Shown in pieces: positions 35,575 to 44,141 of a DNA stretch of 64,000 nt (the stretch's first letter is position 1; each line of letters begins with the position of its first letter). Source of the DNA: Pseudomonas sp. FeN3W (GTDB lineage Bacteria; Pseudomonadota; Gammaproteobacteria; Pseudomonadales; Pseudomonadaceae). A program made the translations under genes and the position numbers. The notes under the pieces were generated by a model that was given only the letters and a program-made list of their open reading frames with translations, was not told the origin of the DNA and made no database searches. The stretch is from NCBI GenBank assembly GCA_030263805.2, contig CP136010.1, positions 3,053,001 through 3,117,000 of the forward strand. Direction: 5' to 3'.

Positions 35575-36345
35575 ATGGCCCTGGCCAAACGCATCATTCC
35601 CTGCCTCGACGTGGACAACGGCCGCGTGGTCAAGGGCGTCCAGTTCGAGAACATCCGCGACGCCGGCGACCCGGTGGAAATCGCCCGCCGCTACGACGAG
35701 CAGGGCGCCGACGAGATCACCTTCCTCGACATCACCGCCAGCGTCGACAACCGCGACACCACCCTGCACACCGTCGAGCGCATGGCCAGCCAGGTATTCA
35801 TCCCGCTGACCGTGGGCGGTGGCGTCAGGACCGTGCAGGATATCCGCAACCTGCTCAACGCCGGCGCCGACAAGGTTTCGATCAACACCGCCGCGGTGTT
35901 CAACCCAGACTTCGTCGGCGAGGCCGCGGACCGCTTCGGCTCGCAGTGCATCGTCGTCGCCATCGACGCGAAGAAGGTCTCCGCACCGGGTGAGCCTGGC
36001 CGTTGGGAAATCTTCACCCATGGCGGGCGCAAGCCCACCGGGCTGGATGCGGTGGCCTGGGCGAAGAAGATGGAAGACCTCGGCGCTGGCGAGATCCTGC
36101 TGACCAGCATGGACCAGGACGGCGTGAAGAGCGGCTACGACCTGGGCGTCACCCGCGCCATCAGCGAAGCGCTGTGCATCCCGGTGATCGCCTCTGGTGG
36201 TGTCGGCAATCTGCAGCACCTGGCCGATGGCATTCTCGAAGGCAAGGCCGACGCGGTGCTGGCTGCGAGCATCTTCCACTTCGGTGAGTACACGGTGCCG
36301 GAGGCCAAGGCTTACCTGGCCGCTCGCGGCATCGTGATGCGTTGA
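35575..36345 (+). CDS. hisF: Imidazole glycerol phosphate synthase cyclase subunit HisF
   Basis: A 256-residue TIM-barrel cyclase that partners HisH. The catalytic Asp residues lie in PCLDVDNGRVVKG (about 11) and in VVAIDAKKV (about 131); phosphate loops are VGGGVRT and IASGGVGN. It follows hisA after 96 bp filled by REP-like hairpins, so it may be partly uncoupled from the upstream genes. Confidence 0.97.
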   Translation: MALAKRIIPCLDVDNGRVVKGVQFENIRDAGDPVEIARRYDEQGADEITFLDITASVDNRDTTLHTVERMASQVFIPLTVGGGVRTVQDIRNLLNAGADKVSINTAAVFNPDFVGEAADRFGSQCIVVAIDAKKVSAPGEPGRWEIFTHGGRKPTGLDAVAWAKKMEDLGAGEILLTSMDQDGVKSGYDLGVTRAISEALCIPVIASGGVGNLQHLADGILEGKADAVLAASIFHFGEYTVPEAKAYLAARGIVMR

Positions 36346-36426
36346 TCGCGGAGCGTGCCCGAACACGGCTGCGCGCTACAAGGACACGCCTGCTGCTGTT
36401 GCGGGCGAGCAATCAGGAGATTTCTC

Positions 36427-37173
36427 ATGCTCAAGACCATCGCTTCCATTGTCAGTGCGCTGCTGTTCGGCGCCTCGCTGGCTCAAGCCCAGGAGCCGGC
36501 GAAGATCGACCTGCTGACGGAGAATTTCCCGCCCTACAACATGGCGGTCGACGGCAAGAACTTCGCTCGCGATGAAAACATCAGCGGCATCGCCGCGGAC
36601 ATCGTGCGCGAAATGTTCAAGCGCGCCGGCGTCGACTACAGCCTGACGCTACGTTTCCCCTGGGAGCGCATCTACGGCATGGCGCTGGAGCAGCCGAACT
36701 ACGGGGTTTTCGTCACGGCGCACCTGCCCGAGCGTGAAGAGCTGTTCAAGTGGGTCGGACCCATCGGCCCGGACGACTGGGTATTGCTGGCCCGCGGTGA
36801 CAGTCCGATCAACCTGACCAGCCTGGATCAGGCGCGCCAATACGCCATCGGCGCCTACAAGGGTGATGCCATCGCCGAGCATCTGGAAGGGCAGGGACTA
36901 CGGCCGGTGCTCGCGTTGCGCGATCAGGAGAACGTGAAGAAGCTGATCGACGGCAAGATCGACCTGTGGGCCACCGGTGATCCCGCTGGCCGTTACCTGG
37001 CCCGTCAGGACGGCGTGACCGGGCTCAAGCGCGTGCTGCGTTTCGACAGTGCCGAACTGTACCTGGCGCTGAACAAGCAGGTCGCCGACGAGACGGTGCA
37101 GAAACTGCAGAAGGCGCTCGACCAGATGCGCAGCGAAGGTGTGATCGACGAGATCAACGCGCGTTACCTCTAA
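36427..37173 (+). CDS. Orphan periplasmic solute-binding protein, family 3-like
   Basis: A 248-residue secreted receptor with signal peptide MLKTIASIVSALLFGASLAQA. It starts with the motif LLTENFPPYNMAVDGKNF, followed by GIAADIVREMFKRAG and FPWERIYGMALEQPNYGVF, GAYKGDAIAEHLEGQG and LWATGDPAG. No permease or ATPase is adjacent. It is a close paralogue of the next gene; both are distantly like the two receptors at 21-23.6 kb (shared TE[DN]FPPF). GGAG seven bases upstream fixes the start. Ligand unknown. Confidence 0.82.
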   Translation: MLKTIASIVSALLFGASLAQAQEPAKIDLLTENFPPYNMAVDGKNFARDENISGIAADIVREMFKRAGVDYSLTLRFPWERIYGMALEQPNYGVFVTAHLPEREELFKWVGPIGPDDWVLLARGDSPINLTSLDQARQYAIGAYKGDAIAEHLEGQGLRPVLALRDQENVKKLIDGKIDLWATGDPAGRYLARQDGVTGLKRVLRFDSAELYLALNKQVADETVQKLQKALDQMRSEGVIDEINARYL

Positions 37174-37406
37174 GCCTCCCCTGGTCGGCGCATCTCCTGC
37201 GCCGACTTTCTCGATGATGGCGGTGCGCCAGCGGAGTGCGCCGATCCGCCCGCTCGCGCCGTCCTGGCGCATGCACGCTTGCCTGAATCAGTGGCGCTCA
37301 GCCACAGGCGGCGCGGCGCTTCGCTGGTTCGCATCTTGCTTTGGACAGCCCCCGGCTCTGGCTCGCGGAGGGGTGGGCCAGAGAATCGAGAATAAGGGAG
37401 CGATCC

Positions 37407-38153
37407 ATGTTCAAGCGAATCATTGCCGTCGTCTTGCTGCTGCTCTGTGCTCGCGCGTACGCCGCGTTGCCTGACGATTACCGAGTCGTGCTGCTGACCG
37501 AGAATTTCCCACCATTCAACATGGCCGAGGACGGCAAGAACTACGCTGCCGACGCGCGCATCCACGGCATCAATGCCGACATCGTGCGCGAGATGTTCCG
37601 CCGCGCGAAGATCCGCTACGAGCTGACCCTGCGCTTCCCCTGGGATCGCATCTACAGGCAGGTGCTTGAACAGCCGGATCAGGGGCTGTTCTCCACCACC
37701 TTCACTGCCGAGCGTGAGCAGCAGTTCAAGTGGGTCGGGCCGCTGGCGAGCATCAGCTGGGTGCTGCTGGCGCCCGCCGACAGTCCTCTGCGCCTGACCG
37801 GGCTGGAGCAGGCACGCGACCTGCGCATCGGTGCCTACAAGAACGACGCGGTCAGCCAGCATCTGGAGGGCAAGGGTCTGGCGCCGATCAACTCGCTGCG
37901 TGATCAGGAGAACATCGGCAAGCTGCTAAAGGGGCAGATCGACGTCTGGGCCACCGCCGATCCGGTCGGCCCCTACCTGGCCAAGCAGGAAGGTGTGACT
38001 GGCCTGAAACCGGTGCTGCGTTTCAATGAGGCGCGGCTGTTCCTCGCGCTCAACCGGGCGACGCCGGATGAGGTGGTCGAGCGTCTGCAGCGGGCGCTGG
38101 AAGCGATGCGTGCCGACGGCACGGTGGATGCGATGCTGCGCCGCTATCTCTGA
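37407..38153 (+). CDS. Orphan periplasmic solute-binding protein, tandem paralogue
   Basis: A 248-residue receptor with signal peptide MFKRIIAVVLLLLCARAYA, the same length as its upstream neighbour. It shares LLTENFPPFNMAEDGKNY, DIVREMFRRAK, LRFPWDRIY, QFKWVGPLA, IGAYKNDAVSQHLEGKGL and LRDQENI with it, so the pair arose by tandem duplication. GGGAG upstream of the ATG supports the start. It ends four bases before the convergent deacetylase-like gene. No transporter subunits are nearby. Confidence 0.82.
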   Translation: MFKRIIAVVLLLLCARAYAALPDDYRVVLLTENFPPFNMAEDGKNYAADARIHGINADIVREMFRRAKIRYELTLRFPWDRIYRQVLEQPDQGLFSTTFTAEREQQFKWVGPLASISWVLLAPADSPLRLTGLEQARDLRIGAYKNDAVSQHLEGKGLAPINSLRDQENIGKLLKGQIDVWATADPVGPYLAKQEGVTGLKPVLRFNEARLFLALNRATPDEVVERLQRALEAMRADGTVDAMLRRYL

Positions 38154-38156
38154 AGC

Positions 38157-38954
38157 TCAGCGGTAGATGCCGCCACGGCCATGGGCGGCCATGGCGCGGT
38201 TGCTGCGGGTGGCGATCATCTGCCCCACATCGACCCATTCGATGCCCTGCGCCGAGAGGCGCGGCAGTTCGCGTTCGAGCACGGCCAGCGTGCTCTCGTG
38301 GGGATGACCGATGATGACGACCGAGCCCTGCTTGCGCGCCAGTGCCACTGCCGCGTGAAAGCGTTCGGCTACCGCGGAGGGTGAGGGATCGTCATCGAGA
38401 AAGATGTCCCGCGACAGGCTGGCCAGTGCCGTGCGTTGGGCGCTGGCGGCGGCCACGGTGCGCGGGCTGGTGCGGCTGTCGAGAAAGAACAGGTGGCGGC
38501 GCTGCAGTTCGCCCATCAGCCAGGTCATGGCCTGTGCCTGATCGGTCATGGCGCTACCCATGTGGTTGTTCAGTCCGCTGGCATGCGGCACCGCTTCAAG
38601 GGCTGCGTCAAGGCGGCGCGCCAGCTCGTCGTGGGGCAGACGAGGGTGCCAGGCGAAACGGCCCTGGGCAGGCGCCATCGGCATGTGCAGCATGACCGTC
38701 TTGCCGGCGCTATGGGCCTGTTCGGCCAGCGCGGCGGCGTGACGGGTGTCGGGAAGAATCGCCAGTGCGACCGGCCCGGGCAGTTGCAGCACGCGACGAT
38801 CGCGTGTCGGGTTCTGTCCGAGGTCGTCGATAATCAGGGTCAACCGCGGTCGCGATGCATGCTCTGGCGTGGCTACGGGCTCGCCGGCATACAGCGCCTG
38901 GCTGGCGGCCAACAACAGCAGCGTCAGTCCTGTCGCCCAGCCTGTCATCTTCAC
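38157..38954 (-). CDS. Divergent polysaccharide deacetylase family protein (YibQ-like)
   Basis: A 265-residue secreted protein with signal peptide MKMTGWATGLTLLLLAASQALYAG. The core reads LTLIIDDLGQNPTRDRR, VALAILPDT, VMLHMPMAP, GLNNHMGSAMT, FFLDSRTSP and IIGHPHESTL, the pattern of the divergent NodB-fold family. The conserved Asp and His residues could hold a metal, but the substrate is unknown. Its ATG overlaps the ctpA stop (ATGA), so it is the last gene of an envC-ctpA-deacetylase unit involved in cell-wall turnover. Confidence 0.9.
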   Translation of the reverse strand: MKMTGWATGLTLLLLAASQALYAGEPVATPEHASRPRLTLIIDDLGQNPTRDRRVLQLPGPVALAILPDTRHAAALAEQAHSAGKTVMLHMPMAPAQGRFAWHPRLPHDELARRLDAALEAVPHASGLNNHMGSAMTDQAQAMTWLMGELQRRHLFFLDSRTSPRTVAAASAQRTALASLSRDIFLDDDPSPSAVAERFHAAVALARKQGSVVIIGHPHESTLAVLERELPRLSAQGIEWVDVGQMIATRSNRAMAAHGRGGIYR

Positions 38955-40270
38955 TGGCCGCGGGTGAGGTTCAATCCCTTGAGCAGGTTCAGTGCCTGTC
39001 CGAGCTGGTAGTCGTCGTCCTGCGGGCGTGGCGAGTCGCTGGCGATCTGGGTGGCGGTGGGGCGATCCGGACCGCCGTTGCCATTGCCCAGGTGACCAGC
39101 AAGATCGGCCTCGCGGAAGCCGTCGGCGGCCTGCTCGCGAGTCAGCTTCGCACGCTCGACCTTGATGTCCGGCTCGATGCCCTGGGCCTGGATCGAGCGG
39201 CCATTGGGGGTGTAGTAGAGCGCAGTGGTGAGTTTCAGCGCACGGTCGTTGTTCAGCGGCAGGACGGTCTGTACCGAACCCTTGCCGAAGCTGTCGGTGC
39301 CCATCACCACGCCGCGCTTGTGATCCTGCAGCGCGCCGGCGACGATCTCCGAGGCCGAGGCGCTGCCGCCGTTGATCAGCACCACCAGCGGTACGCCTTC
39401 GCTGGCATCGGCCGGGTCGGCATTGAAGCGTAGCTCGGAGTTGGCGATGCGGCCTTCGGTGTAGACGATCAACCCCTTGGTGAGAAAGTGATCGGAAATC
39501 TCCACGGCCGCCTGCAGCACGCCACCGGGGTTGTTGCGCAGGTCGAGGACCAGGCCGTTGAGCTTCTTGCCGTCGTTGTCCTTCTTCAGCTTCGCCAGCG
39601 CCTTGCCCACTTCCTCGCCGGAGTTGACCTGGAACTGGGTAATGCGCAGGTAGCCGTAGCCCGGTTCCAGTATCTGGCTGCGTACGCTGCGCACCTTGAT
39701 GATCGCGCGGGTCAGCTTGACGTCGAATGGCTGGCCGCCCTCGCGCACCAGCGTCAGGTTGATGCTGCTGCCGGGCTTGCCGCGCATCTTGCCGATGGCG
39801 TCCATCATCGACAGCCCCTTGGTCGGCTGGCCGTCGATCTTGACGATCAGGTCGCCGGCTTCGATGCCGGCTTTGGACGCCGGGGTATCGTCGATCGGCG
39901 AAACGACCTTGATGAAGCCGTCTTCCATACCGACTTCGATGCCCAGGCCGCCGAATTCGCCGCTGGTGCTTTCCTGCAGCTCTGCGAACGCCTCGGGCTC
40001 GAGATAGGCGGAATGCGGGTCGAGATTGCTGAGCATGCCCTTGATGGCGTTTTCCAGCAGGGTCTTGTCATCCACTGGCTCGACGTAGGCAGCCTTGATG
40101 CGATCCAGCACCTCGGCGAAGGTGCGCAGTTCCTCCAGCGGCAGAGGAGCTTTGGCGCTTGGCGCCGCACTCTCCTCCATGGGCTGCTGGGCCCATGCGC
40201 CGCCCTGGGTGCCTAGCAGGATGGCCAGGGCGAGCGTGGATGGGCGGGCGAAACGGCGCAGGTGCAACAT
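38951..40270 (-). CDS. ctpA: Periplasmic carboxyl-terminal protease CtpA (S41)
   Basis: A 439-residue S41 serine protease with a signal peptide ending GGAWA-QQ. A PDZ domain (GLGIEVGMEDGFIKVVSPIDDTPASKAGIEAGDLIVKIDG, about 95-135) precedes the catalytic domain, which has LRNNPGGVLQAAV, the nucleophile in NGGSASASEIVAGAL and the Lys in DSFGKGSVQTVLPL. In P. aeruginosa CtpA with LbcA degrades peptidoglycan hydrolases. Here it lies between envC and the deacetylase-like gene, which fits a cell-wall role. Confidence 0.95.
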   Translation of the reverse strand: MLHLRRFARPSTLALAILLGTQGGAWAQQPMEESAAPSAKAPLPLEELRTFAEVLDRIKAAYVEPVDDKTLLENAIKGMLSNLDPHSAYLEPEAFAELQESTSGEFGGLGIEVGMEDGFIKVVSPIDDTPASKAGIEAGDLIVKIDGQPTKGLSMMDAIGKMRGKPGSSINLTLVREGGQPFDVKLTRAIIKVRSVRSQILEPGYGYLRITQFQVNSGEEVGKALAKLKKDNDGKKLNGLVLDLRNNPGGVLQAAVEISDHFLTKGLIVYTEGRIANSELRFNADPADASEGVPLVVLINGGSASASEIVAGALQDHKRGVVMGTDSFGKGSVQTVLPLNNDRALKLTTALYYTPNGRSIQAQGIEPDIKVERAKLTREQAADGFREADLAGHLGNGNGGPDRPTATQIASDSPRPQDDDYQLGQALNLLKGLNLTRGQ

Positions 40271-40341
40271 GTCGAACTCCAGTTATGAGAGGGCGCGCTT
40301 GGCGGTGCGGGCGGCTCGGCATGACCGAACACCGCTGCTCG

Positions 40342-41598
40342 CTAGCCTTGCGCGCGACACCATTGGGCGGGGTCGCTGGGGCGGCCCTGCTGGCGAATGG
40401 CGAAATACAGTGCCGCAGTGTCCTGGCCGCCGCTGGTGCCAACCGTGGCGATCGCGTCGCCAGCCTTGACGATATCGCCGGCGTCACGCAGCAGGCTCTG
40501 GTTGTGGCCATACAGGCTCAGGTAACCATTGCCGTGGTCGAGAATCACCAGCAGGCCGGCGCCGCGCAGCCAGTCGGCGAAGACTACGCGGCCGCCATGA
40601 ACGGCGCGGACCTGAGTACCAGCGCTGGCGCCGATCAGCACGCCGTCCCACTTGGTTCGAGCGTCGCCGCCGCGCGGAGTGCCGTAGCGGGCGACGAGAC
40701 GTCCATCCACCGGCCATGGCAGCTTGCCCTTGGCCTTGGCAAACGGGCCGCCGAAGTTGCCTCCGGCACTGGAAACCAGCGGGCCACTCGGCGCAGTGCT
40801 GGCGCCGGACCGGGATTGTTCTTGCTGCCGCTGGCGCTCGGCAAGCAGTTGGCGTTGCCGGGCTTGCTCGGCTTCGCGAGCCTGGCGAGCCAGGGTTTCC
40901 TCGATGGTCTTGAGCACCCGTTCGAGCTGGGCCTGCTCCTGCCGGCGGGCCTGCAGCTTCTGCTCGCGGCTGGACAGGTCGCTGTTGAGCTTGGCCAGCG
41001 TTTGCTGGCGCTCCTTGCGCACTTCGGCGAGCTGCTCGCGTCGCTCCAGCAGGCCGTCCTTCTTTTCAGCCAGAAGGTTCTGCTGTGCTTCGATGTCAGC
41101 TTCGACGCCGGCCAGCTGGCGCAGGGTCTCGTTGAAGCTGTCGAGCTGTTCGAGGCGTGCCTTGTTCAGATAGTCGTAATAGGTGATGGTGCGGCTGAAT
41201 TTTTCCGGGTTCTGTTGGTTGAGCAGCAGCTTGAGATACTCCTGCCGCCCATTCTGATAGGCGGCGCGGGCCTGCAGCCCGATCAGCCGTTGCTGCTCCA
41301 GGCGAGCGCCTTCGAGGGTGGTTTTCTCCTCGTTCAGGCGCTCCAGCTCCGCCTCGCTGCGGTCGATCTCCTGCTGCAGGGTGTCGACCTGCTTTTCCAG
41401 CTGGCCCATCTCGCTTTCGGTGGTCTTCAGCTGCTTCTGAACGCCGGATTTCTCCTGCTCGATCTGCTTGAGCAGTTTCTGCAGTTCGGTGATGTCCTGG
41501 CGAGCGGCTTCGATCTGCTGCCGCGCTGCGGCACGTTCGTCCGCCACGGCGGGGCCGAGCAGGCAGAGGAAGGCGAGGGCGAGAAAGGTACGAGGCAT
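40342..41598 (-). CDS. envC: Murein hydrolase activator EnvC (degenerate LytM)
   Basis: A 418-residue periplasmic protein with signal peptide MPRTFLALAFLCLLGPAVA, a long coiled-coil (about 20-260, Gln/Glu/Lys-rich) and a C-terminal LytM/M23 domain (about 290-415). The LytM zinc-site motif H-x-G-x-D is replaced by KWDGVLIGAS, as in E. coli EnvC. This indicates a non-enzymatic activator of amidases during septum splitting. The remaining fold is clear: VDGRLVARYGTPR, GGRVVFADW, ILDHGNGYLSLYGHNQ and PSDPAQW. It is 71 bp upstream of ctpA. Confidence 0.94.
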   Translation of the reverse strand: MPRTFLALAFLCLLGPAVADERAAARQQIEAARQDITELQKLLKQIEQEKSGVQKQLKTTESEMGQLEKQVDTLQQEIDRSEAELERLNEEKTTLEGARLEQQRLIGLQARAAYQNGRQEYLKLLLNQQNPEKFSRTITYYDYLNKARLEQLDSFNETLRQLAGVEADIEAQQNLLAEKKDGLLERREQLAEVRKERQQTLAKLNSDLSSREQKLQARRQEQAQLERVLKTIEETLARQAREAEQARQRQLLAERQRQQEQSRSGASTAPSGPLVSSAGGNFGGPFAKAKGKLPWPVDGRLVARYGTPRGGDARTKWDGVLIGASAGTQVRAVHGGRVVFADWLRGAGLLVILDHGNGYLSLYGHNQSLLRDAGDIVKAGDAIATVGTSGGQDTAALYFAIRQQGRPSDPAQWCRAQG

Positions 41599-41668
41599 TG
41601 GAGGGCGTCAACCGAGCGTTATGACCGACGTAGTATGCCTAAAAAGCGAGCCGGAAGCTTGAAGCCTA

Positions 41669-41707
41669 TAGCTGGAAGTGAACGCGCTGGCAACACTCGC
41701 TTCCAGC
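41669..41707 (-). terminator. Inverted repeat after gpmI
   Basis: AGCTGGAAG (41669-41677) and CTTCCAGCT (41699-41707) form a perfect 9-bp stem with a 21-base loop. It lies 9 bp after the gpmI stop and is embedded in further GAAGCT/AGCTTC-type repeats. It could end the gpmI transcript; there is a short T-run further on. Confidence 0.5.
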
Positions 41708-41716
41708 TTCCAGCCT

Positions 41717-43267
41717 TCAGCCTTTCAGCTCGACGATCGAGCGACCGGTCATTTCTGGCGGTACCGGCATGCCGAGCAGCGTCAGCATGGTCGGCGCGAC
41801 ATCGGCCAGCACGCCGCCTTCGCGAATCGAGACATTGCGCTTGCCTATATAGATGAAGGGCACCGGCTCACAGGTATGCGCGGTGTGCGCCTGGCCGGTC
41901 ATGACGTCTTCCATCTGCTCGACGTTACCGTGGTCGGCGGTCAGCAGCGCTTCGCCGCCGACCTTGTCCAGCGCCTCGACGACCCGCCCGACGCAGCTGT
42001 CCAGGCATTCCACCGCCTTGACCGCGGCATCGAACACGCCGGTATGGCCGACCATGTCGCCGTTGGCGTAGTTGGCGACGATGACGTCGTAGCGCTGATT
42101 CTCGATGGCATCGACGATGCGGTCGGTGACCTCGGGCGCGCTCATCTCGGGTTTCAGATCGTAGGTGGCGACCTGAGGTGACGGAATCAGAATGCGTTCC
42201 TCGCCCGGGAAGGGTTCTTCGCGGCCACCAGAGAAGAAAAAGGTGACGTGGGCGTACTTCTCGGTTTCGGCAATGCGCAGCTGGGTCTTGCCGTTGTTGG
42301 CCAGGTATTCGCCGAGCACGTTGGTCAGCGCTTCCGGGGCGAAAGCTGCCGGCGCGGGAATGCTCGCGGCGTACTGGGTGAGCATGACGAACTCGGCCAG
42401 TTGCGGCACCCGGGCGCGCTCGAATTCCTTGAAGCCGGGTTCAACGAAGCAGCGGGTCAGTTCGCGGGCGCGGTCGGCACGGAAGTTCATGAACACCACG
42501 GCGTCGCCGTCTTCCACCCGCACCGGCTCGCCGATGGTGGTGGCCTTGACGAACTCGTCGCTCTCGCCACGCTCGTAGGCGGCGATCAGGCCGTCCACCG
42601 CATAGTCGGAGCGGTATTCGGCCTTGCCGTCGACGATCAGCTCGTAGGCCTGCTGCACGCGGTCCCAGCGGTTGTCGCGGTCCATGGCGAAATAGCGGCC
42701 GACCAGGCTGGCGATGCGCCCCTTGCCCAGGCGGGTGAAGGTGGCCTGGAGCAGTTCGATGGAGCTTTGCGCGCTCTTCGGCGGGGTGTCGCGGCCGTCG
42801 AGGAAGGCATGCAGGTAGATCTTCTCGGCGCCGCGCTGGGCTGCCAGCTCGGCCATGGCGACCAGGTGATCCTGATGGCTGTGCACGCCGCCGTCGGAGA
42901 GCAGGCCGAGGATGTGCACCGCCTTGCCGGCCCCCGCGGCCTTGTCGACGGCGGCGCAGATGGTCGGGTTGGCGAAGAACTCGCCATCGCGAATCGCCTT
43001 GGTCACTCGAGTGAAGTCCTGATACACCACGCGCCCGGCGCCCAGGTTCATGTGGCCGACCTCGGAGTTGCCCATCTGTCCGTCCGGCAGGCCGACGTCC
43101 ATGCCGCTACCGGAGATCAGTCCGTGCGGCTGAGTAGCCAGCAGGCGATCGTAGACCGGCTTGCGCGCGGCGTGGATGGCATTGAAATCCGGGCTGTCGC
43201 TGTGCCCGAAGCCATCGAGAATGATCAGTACCAGGGGTTTGGGCGCGGCGGTGGGGGCGACGGACAT
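41717..43267 (-). CDS. gpmI: 2,3-bisphosphoglycerate-independent phosphoglycerate mutase
   Basis: A 516-residue two-domain metalloenzyme of glycolysis and gluconeogenesis. It has the N-terminal metal site PLVLIILDGFGHSD, the phosphoserine region QMGNSEVGHMNLGAGRVVYQD, the phosphotransferase insert DGRDTPPKSA, and C-terminal metal ligands in VANYANGDMVGHTG and LTADHGNVEQM. Length is normal. It is divergent from the rhodanese gene and upstream of envC, the same order as around gpmI in P. aeruginosa as I recall. Confidence 0.97.
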   Translation of the reverse strand: MSVAPTAAPKPLVLIILDGFGHSDSPDFNAIHAARKPVYDRLLATQPHGLISGSGMDVGLPDGQMGNSEVGHMNLGAGRVVYQDFTRVTKAIRDGEFFANPTICAAVDKAAGAGKAVHILGLLSDGGVHSHQDHLVAMAELAAQRGAEKIYLHAFLDGRDTPPKSAQSSIELLQATFTRLGKGRIASLVGRYFAMDRDNRWDRVQQAYELIVDGKAEYRSDYAVDGLIAAYERGESDEFVKATTIGEPVRVEDGDAVVFMNFRADRARELTRCFVEPGFKEFERARVPQLAEFVMLTQYAASIPAPAAFAPEALTNVLGEYLANNGKTQLRIAETEKYAHVTFFFSGGREEPFPGEERILIPSPQVATYDLKPEMSAPEVTDRIVDAIENQRYDVIVANYANGDMVGHTGVFDAAVKAVECLDSCVGRVVEALDKVGGEALLTADHGNVEQMEDVMTGQAHTAHTCEPVPFIYIGKRNVSIREGGVLADVAPTMLTLLGMPVPPEMTGRSIVELKG

Positions 43268-43348
43268 GCTTTCGGGCTCCTTGCACGGGGGCGGAAAAGG
43301 GCGGCCAGTCTACTGGCTGGCCGGGGCGAGGTCACGAATCATCAAGGG

Positions 43349-43377
43349 TTCAGCCGGTAGGAGGGGCTGTGTATACT
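43349..43377 (+). promoter_or_regulatory. Probable promoter of rhodanese-grx-secB
   Basis: A -10 TATACT (43372-43377) with a weak -35 TTCAGC (43349-43354) at 17-bp spacing, 32 bp upstream of the rhodanese start. Confidence 0.5.
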
Positions 43378-43408
43378 GGCCCGCATTTTATCGTCCGGGT
43401 ACCCGTTG

Positions 43409-43822
43409 ATGCTCGCTAACCTGATTGAATTTGTCTCTAACCACTATGTACTCAGCAGCCTGTTCGTGGCGCTGTTGATCCTTCTGTTCATCACCGAGAC
43501 ACGCAAGGGTGGCAAGAGCCTGAGCAATCGCGAACTGACGGCACTGGTCAACAGTGGCGAGGGCGTGGTGTTGGACGTGCGCGTCAAGAAGGAGTTCGAC
43601 GCAGGACATATCGTCGATGCATTGAACATTCCCTACGAGAAGCTGGTCAGCCGCACAGGCGAACTGGAAAAGCACAAGGCCAAGACCATCATCGTGGTCG
43701 ATGCCATGGGGCAGCACGCCGGAACGGCCTGCCGTGAGCTGCAGAAGGCAGGCTTCACCGCCGCCAAGTTGTCGGGAGGGATTTCCAGCTGGCGCGGCGA
43801 CAATCTGCCAGTGGTCAAGTAA
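43409..43822 (+). CDS. Membrane-anchored rhodanese-like protein (YibN type)
   Basis: A 137-residue protein with one N-terminal membrane helix (YVLSSLFVALLILLFI, about 13-28) and a cytoplasmic rhodanese fold (VVLDVRVKKEFDAGHIVDALNIPYE, then LSGGISSWRGDNLP). The usual active-site loop Cys is absent: the loop reads VVDAMGQHAGTA, with the nearest Cys a few residues later. Sulfur transfer by the canonical mechanism is therefore doubtful. The order yibN-grx-secB matches E. coli and Pseudomonas, which suggests a link to protein export. The ATG at 43409 is preferred to the TTG before it. Confidence 0.88.
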   Translation: MLANLIEFVSNHYVLSSLFVALLILLFITETRKGGKSLSNRELTALVNSGEGVVLDVRVKKEFDAGHIVDALNIPYEKLVSRTGELEKHKAKTIIVVDAMGQHAGTACRELQKAGFTAAKLSGGISSWRGDNLPVVK

Positions 43823-43824
43823 TC

Positions 43825-44079
43825 ATGCCCAACGTCGTCATCTACACCACCGCCTGGTGCCCGTTCTGCATCCGCGCCAAGGCGCTGCTCGATCGTAAGG
43901 GGGTCGTCTACGAGGAAATTCCCGTGGATGGCAACCCGTCCCTGCGTGCCGAAATGGCCAGCAAGGCCGGACGTACCTCGGTACCGCAGATATGGATCGG
44001 CGATAAACATGTCGGCGGCTGCGACGAGCTGCACGCTCTGGAGCGCGGCGGACGCCTCGACCCGTTGCTGCAGGCCTGA
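43825..44079 (+). CDS. grxC: Glutaredoxin 3
   Basis: An 84-residue dithiol glutaredoxin with active site CPFC (12-15) in YTTAWCPFCIRAK, the cis-Pro loop TSVPQIWIG and the glutathione-binding HVGGCDELHALE. It reduces disulfides with glutathione in the cytoplasm. It begins two bases after the rhodanese stop and precedes secB by 62 bp, so the three genes are probably one operon. Confidence 0.97.
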   Translation: MPNVVIYTTAWCPFCIRAKALLDRKGVVYEEIPVDGNPSLRAEMASKAGRTSVPQIWIGDKHVGGCDELHALERGGRLDPLLQA

Positions 44080-44141
44080 GGCCGGCACCGCGGGTCCAAC
44101 CAATACAAACGACACGCACAACTGGATAAAAGGTTGCAGAA

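Noticed and set aside
40342..41598. Active M23 endopeptidase instead of EnvC
   Set aside because: The zinc-binding H-x-G-x-D is replaced by KWDGV and the protein matches EnvC in coiled coil and C-terminus, so it is an activator.
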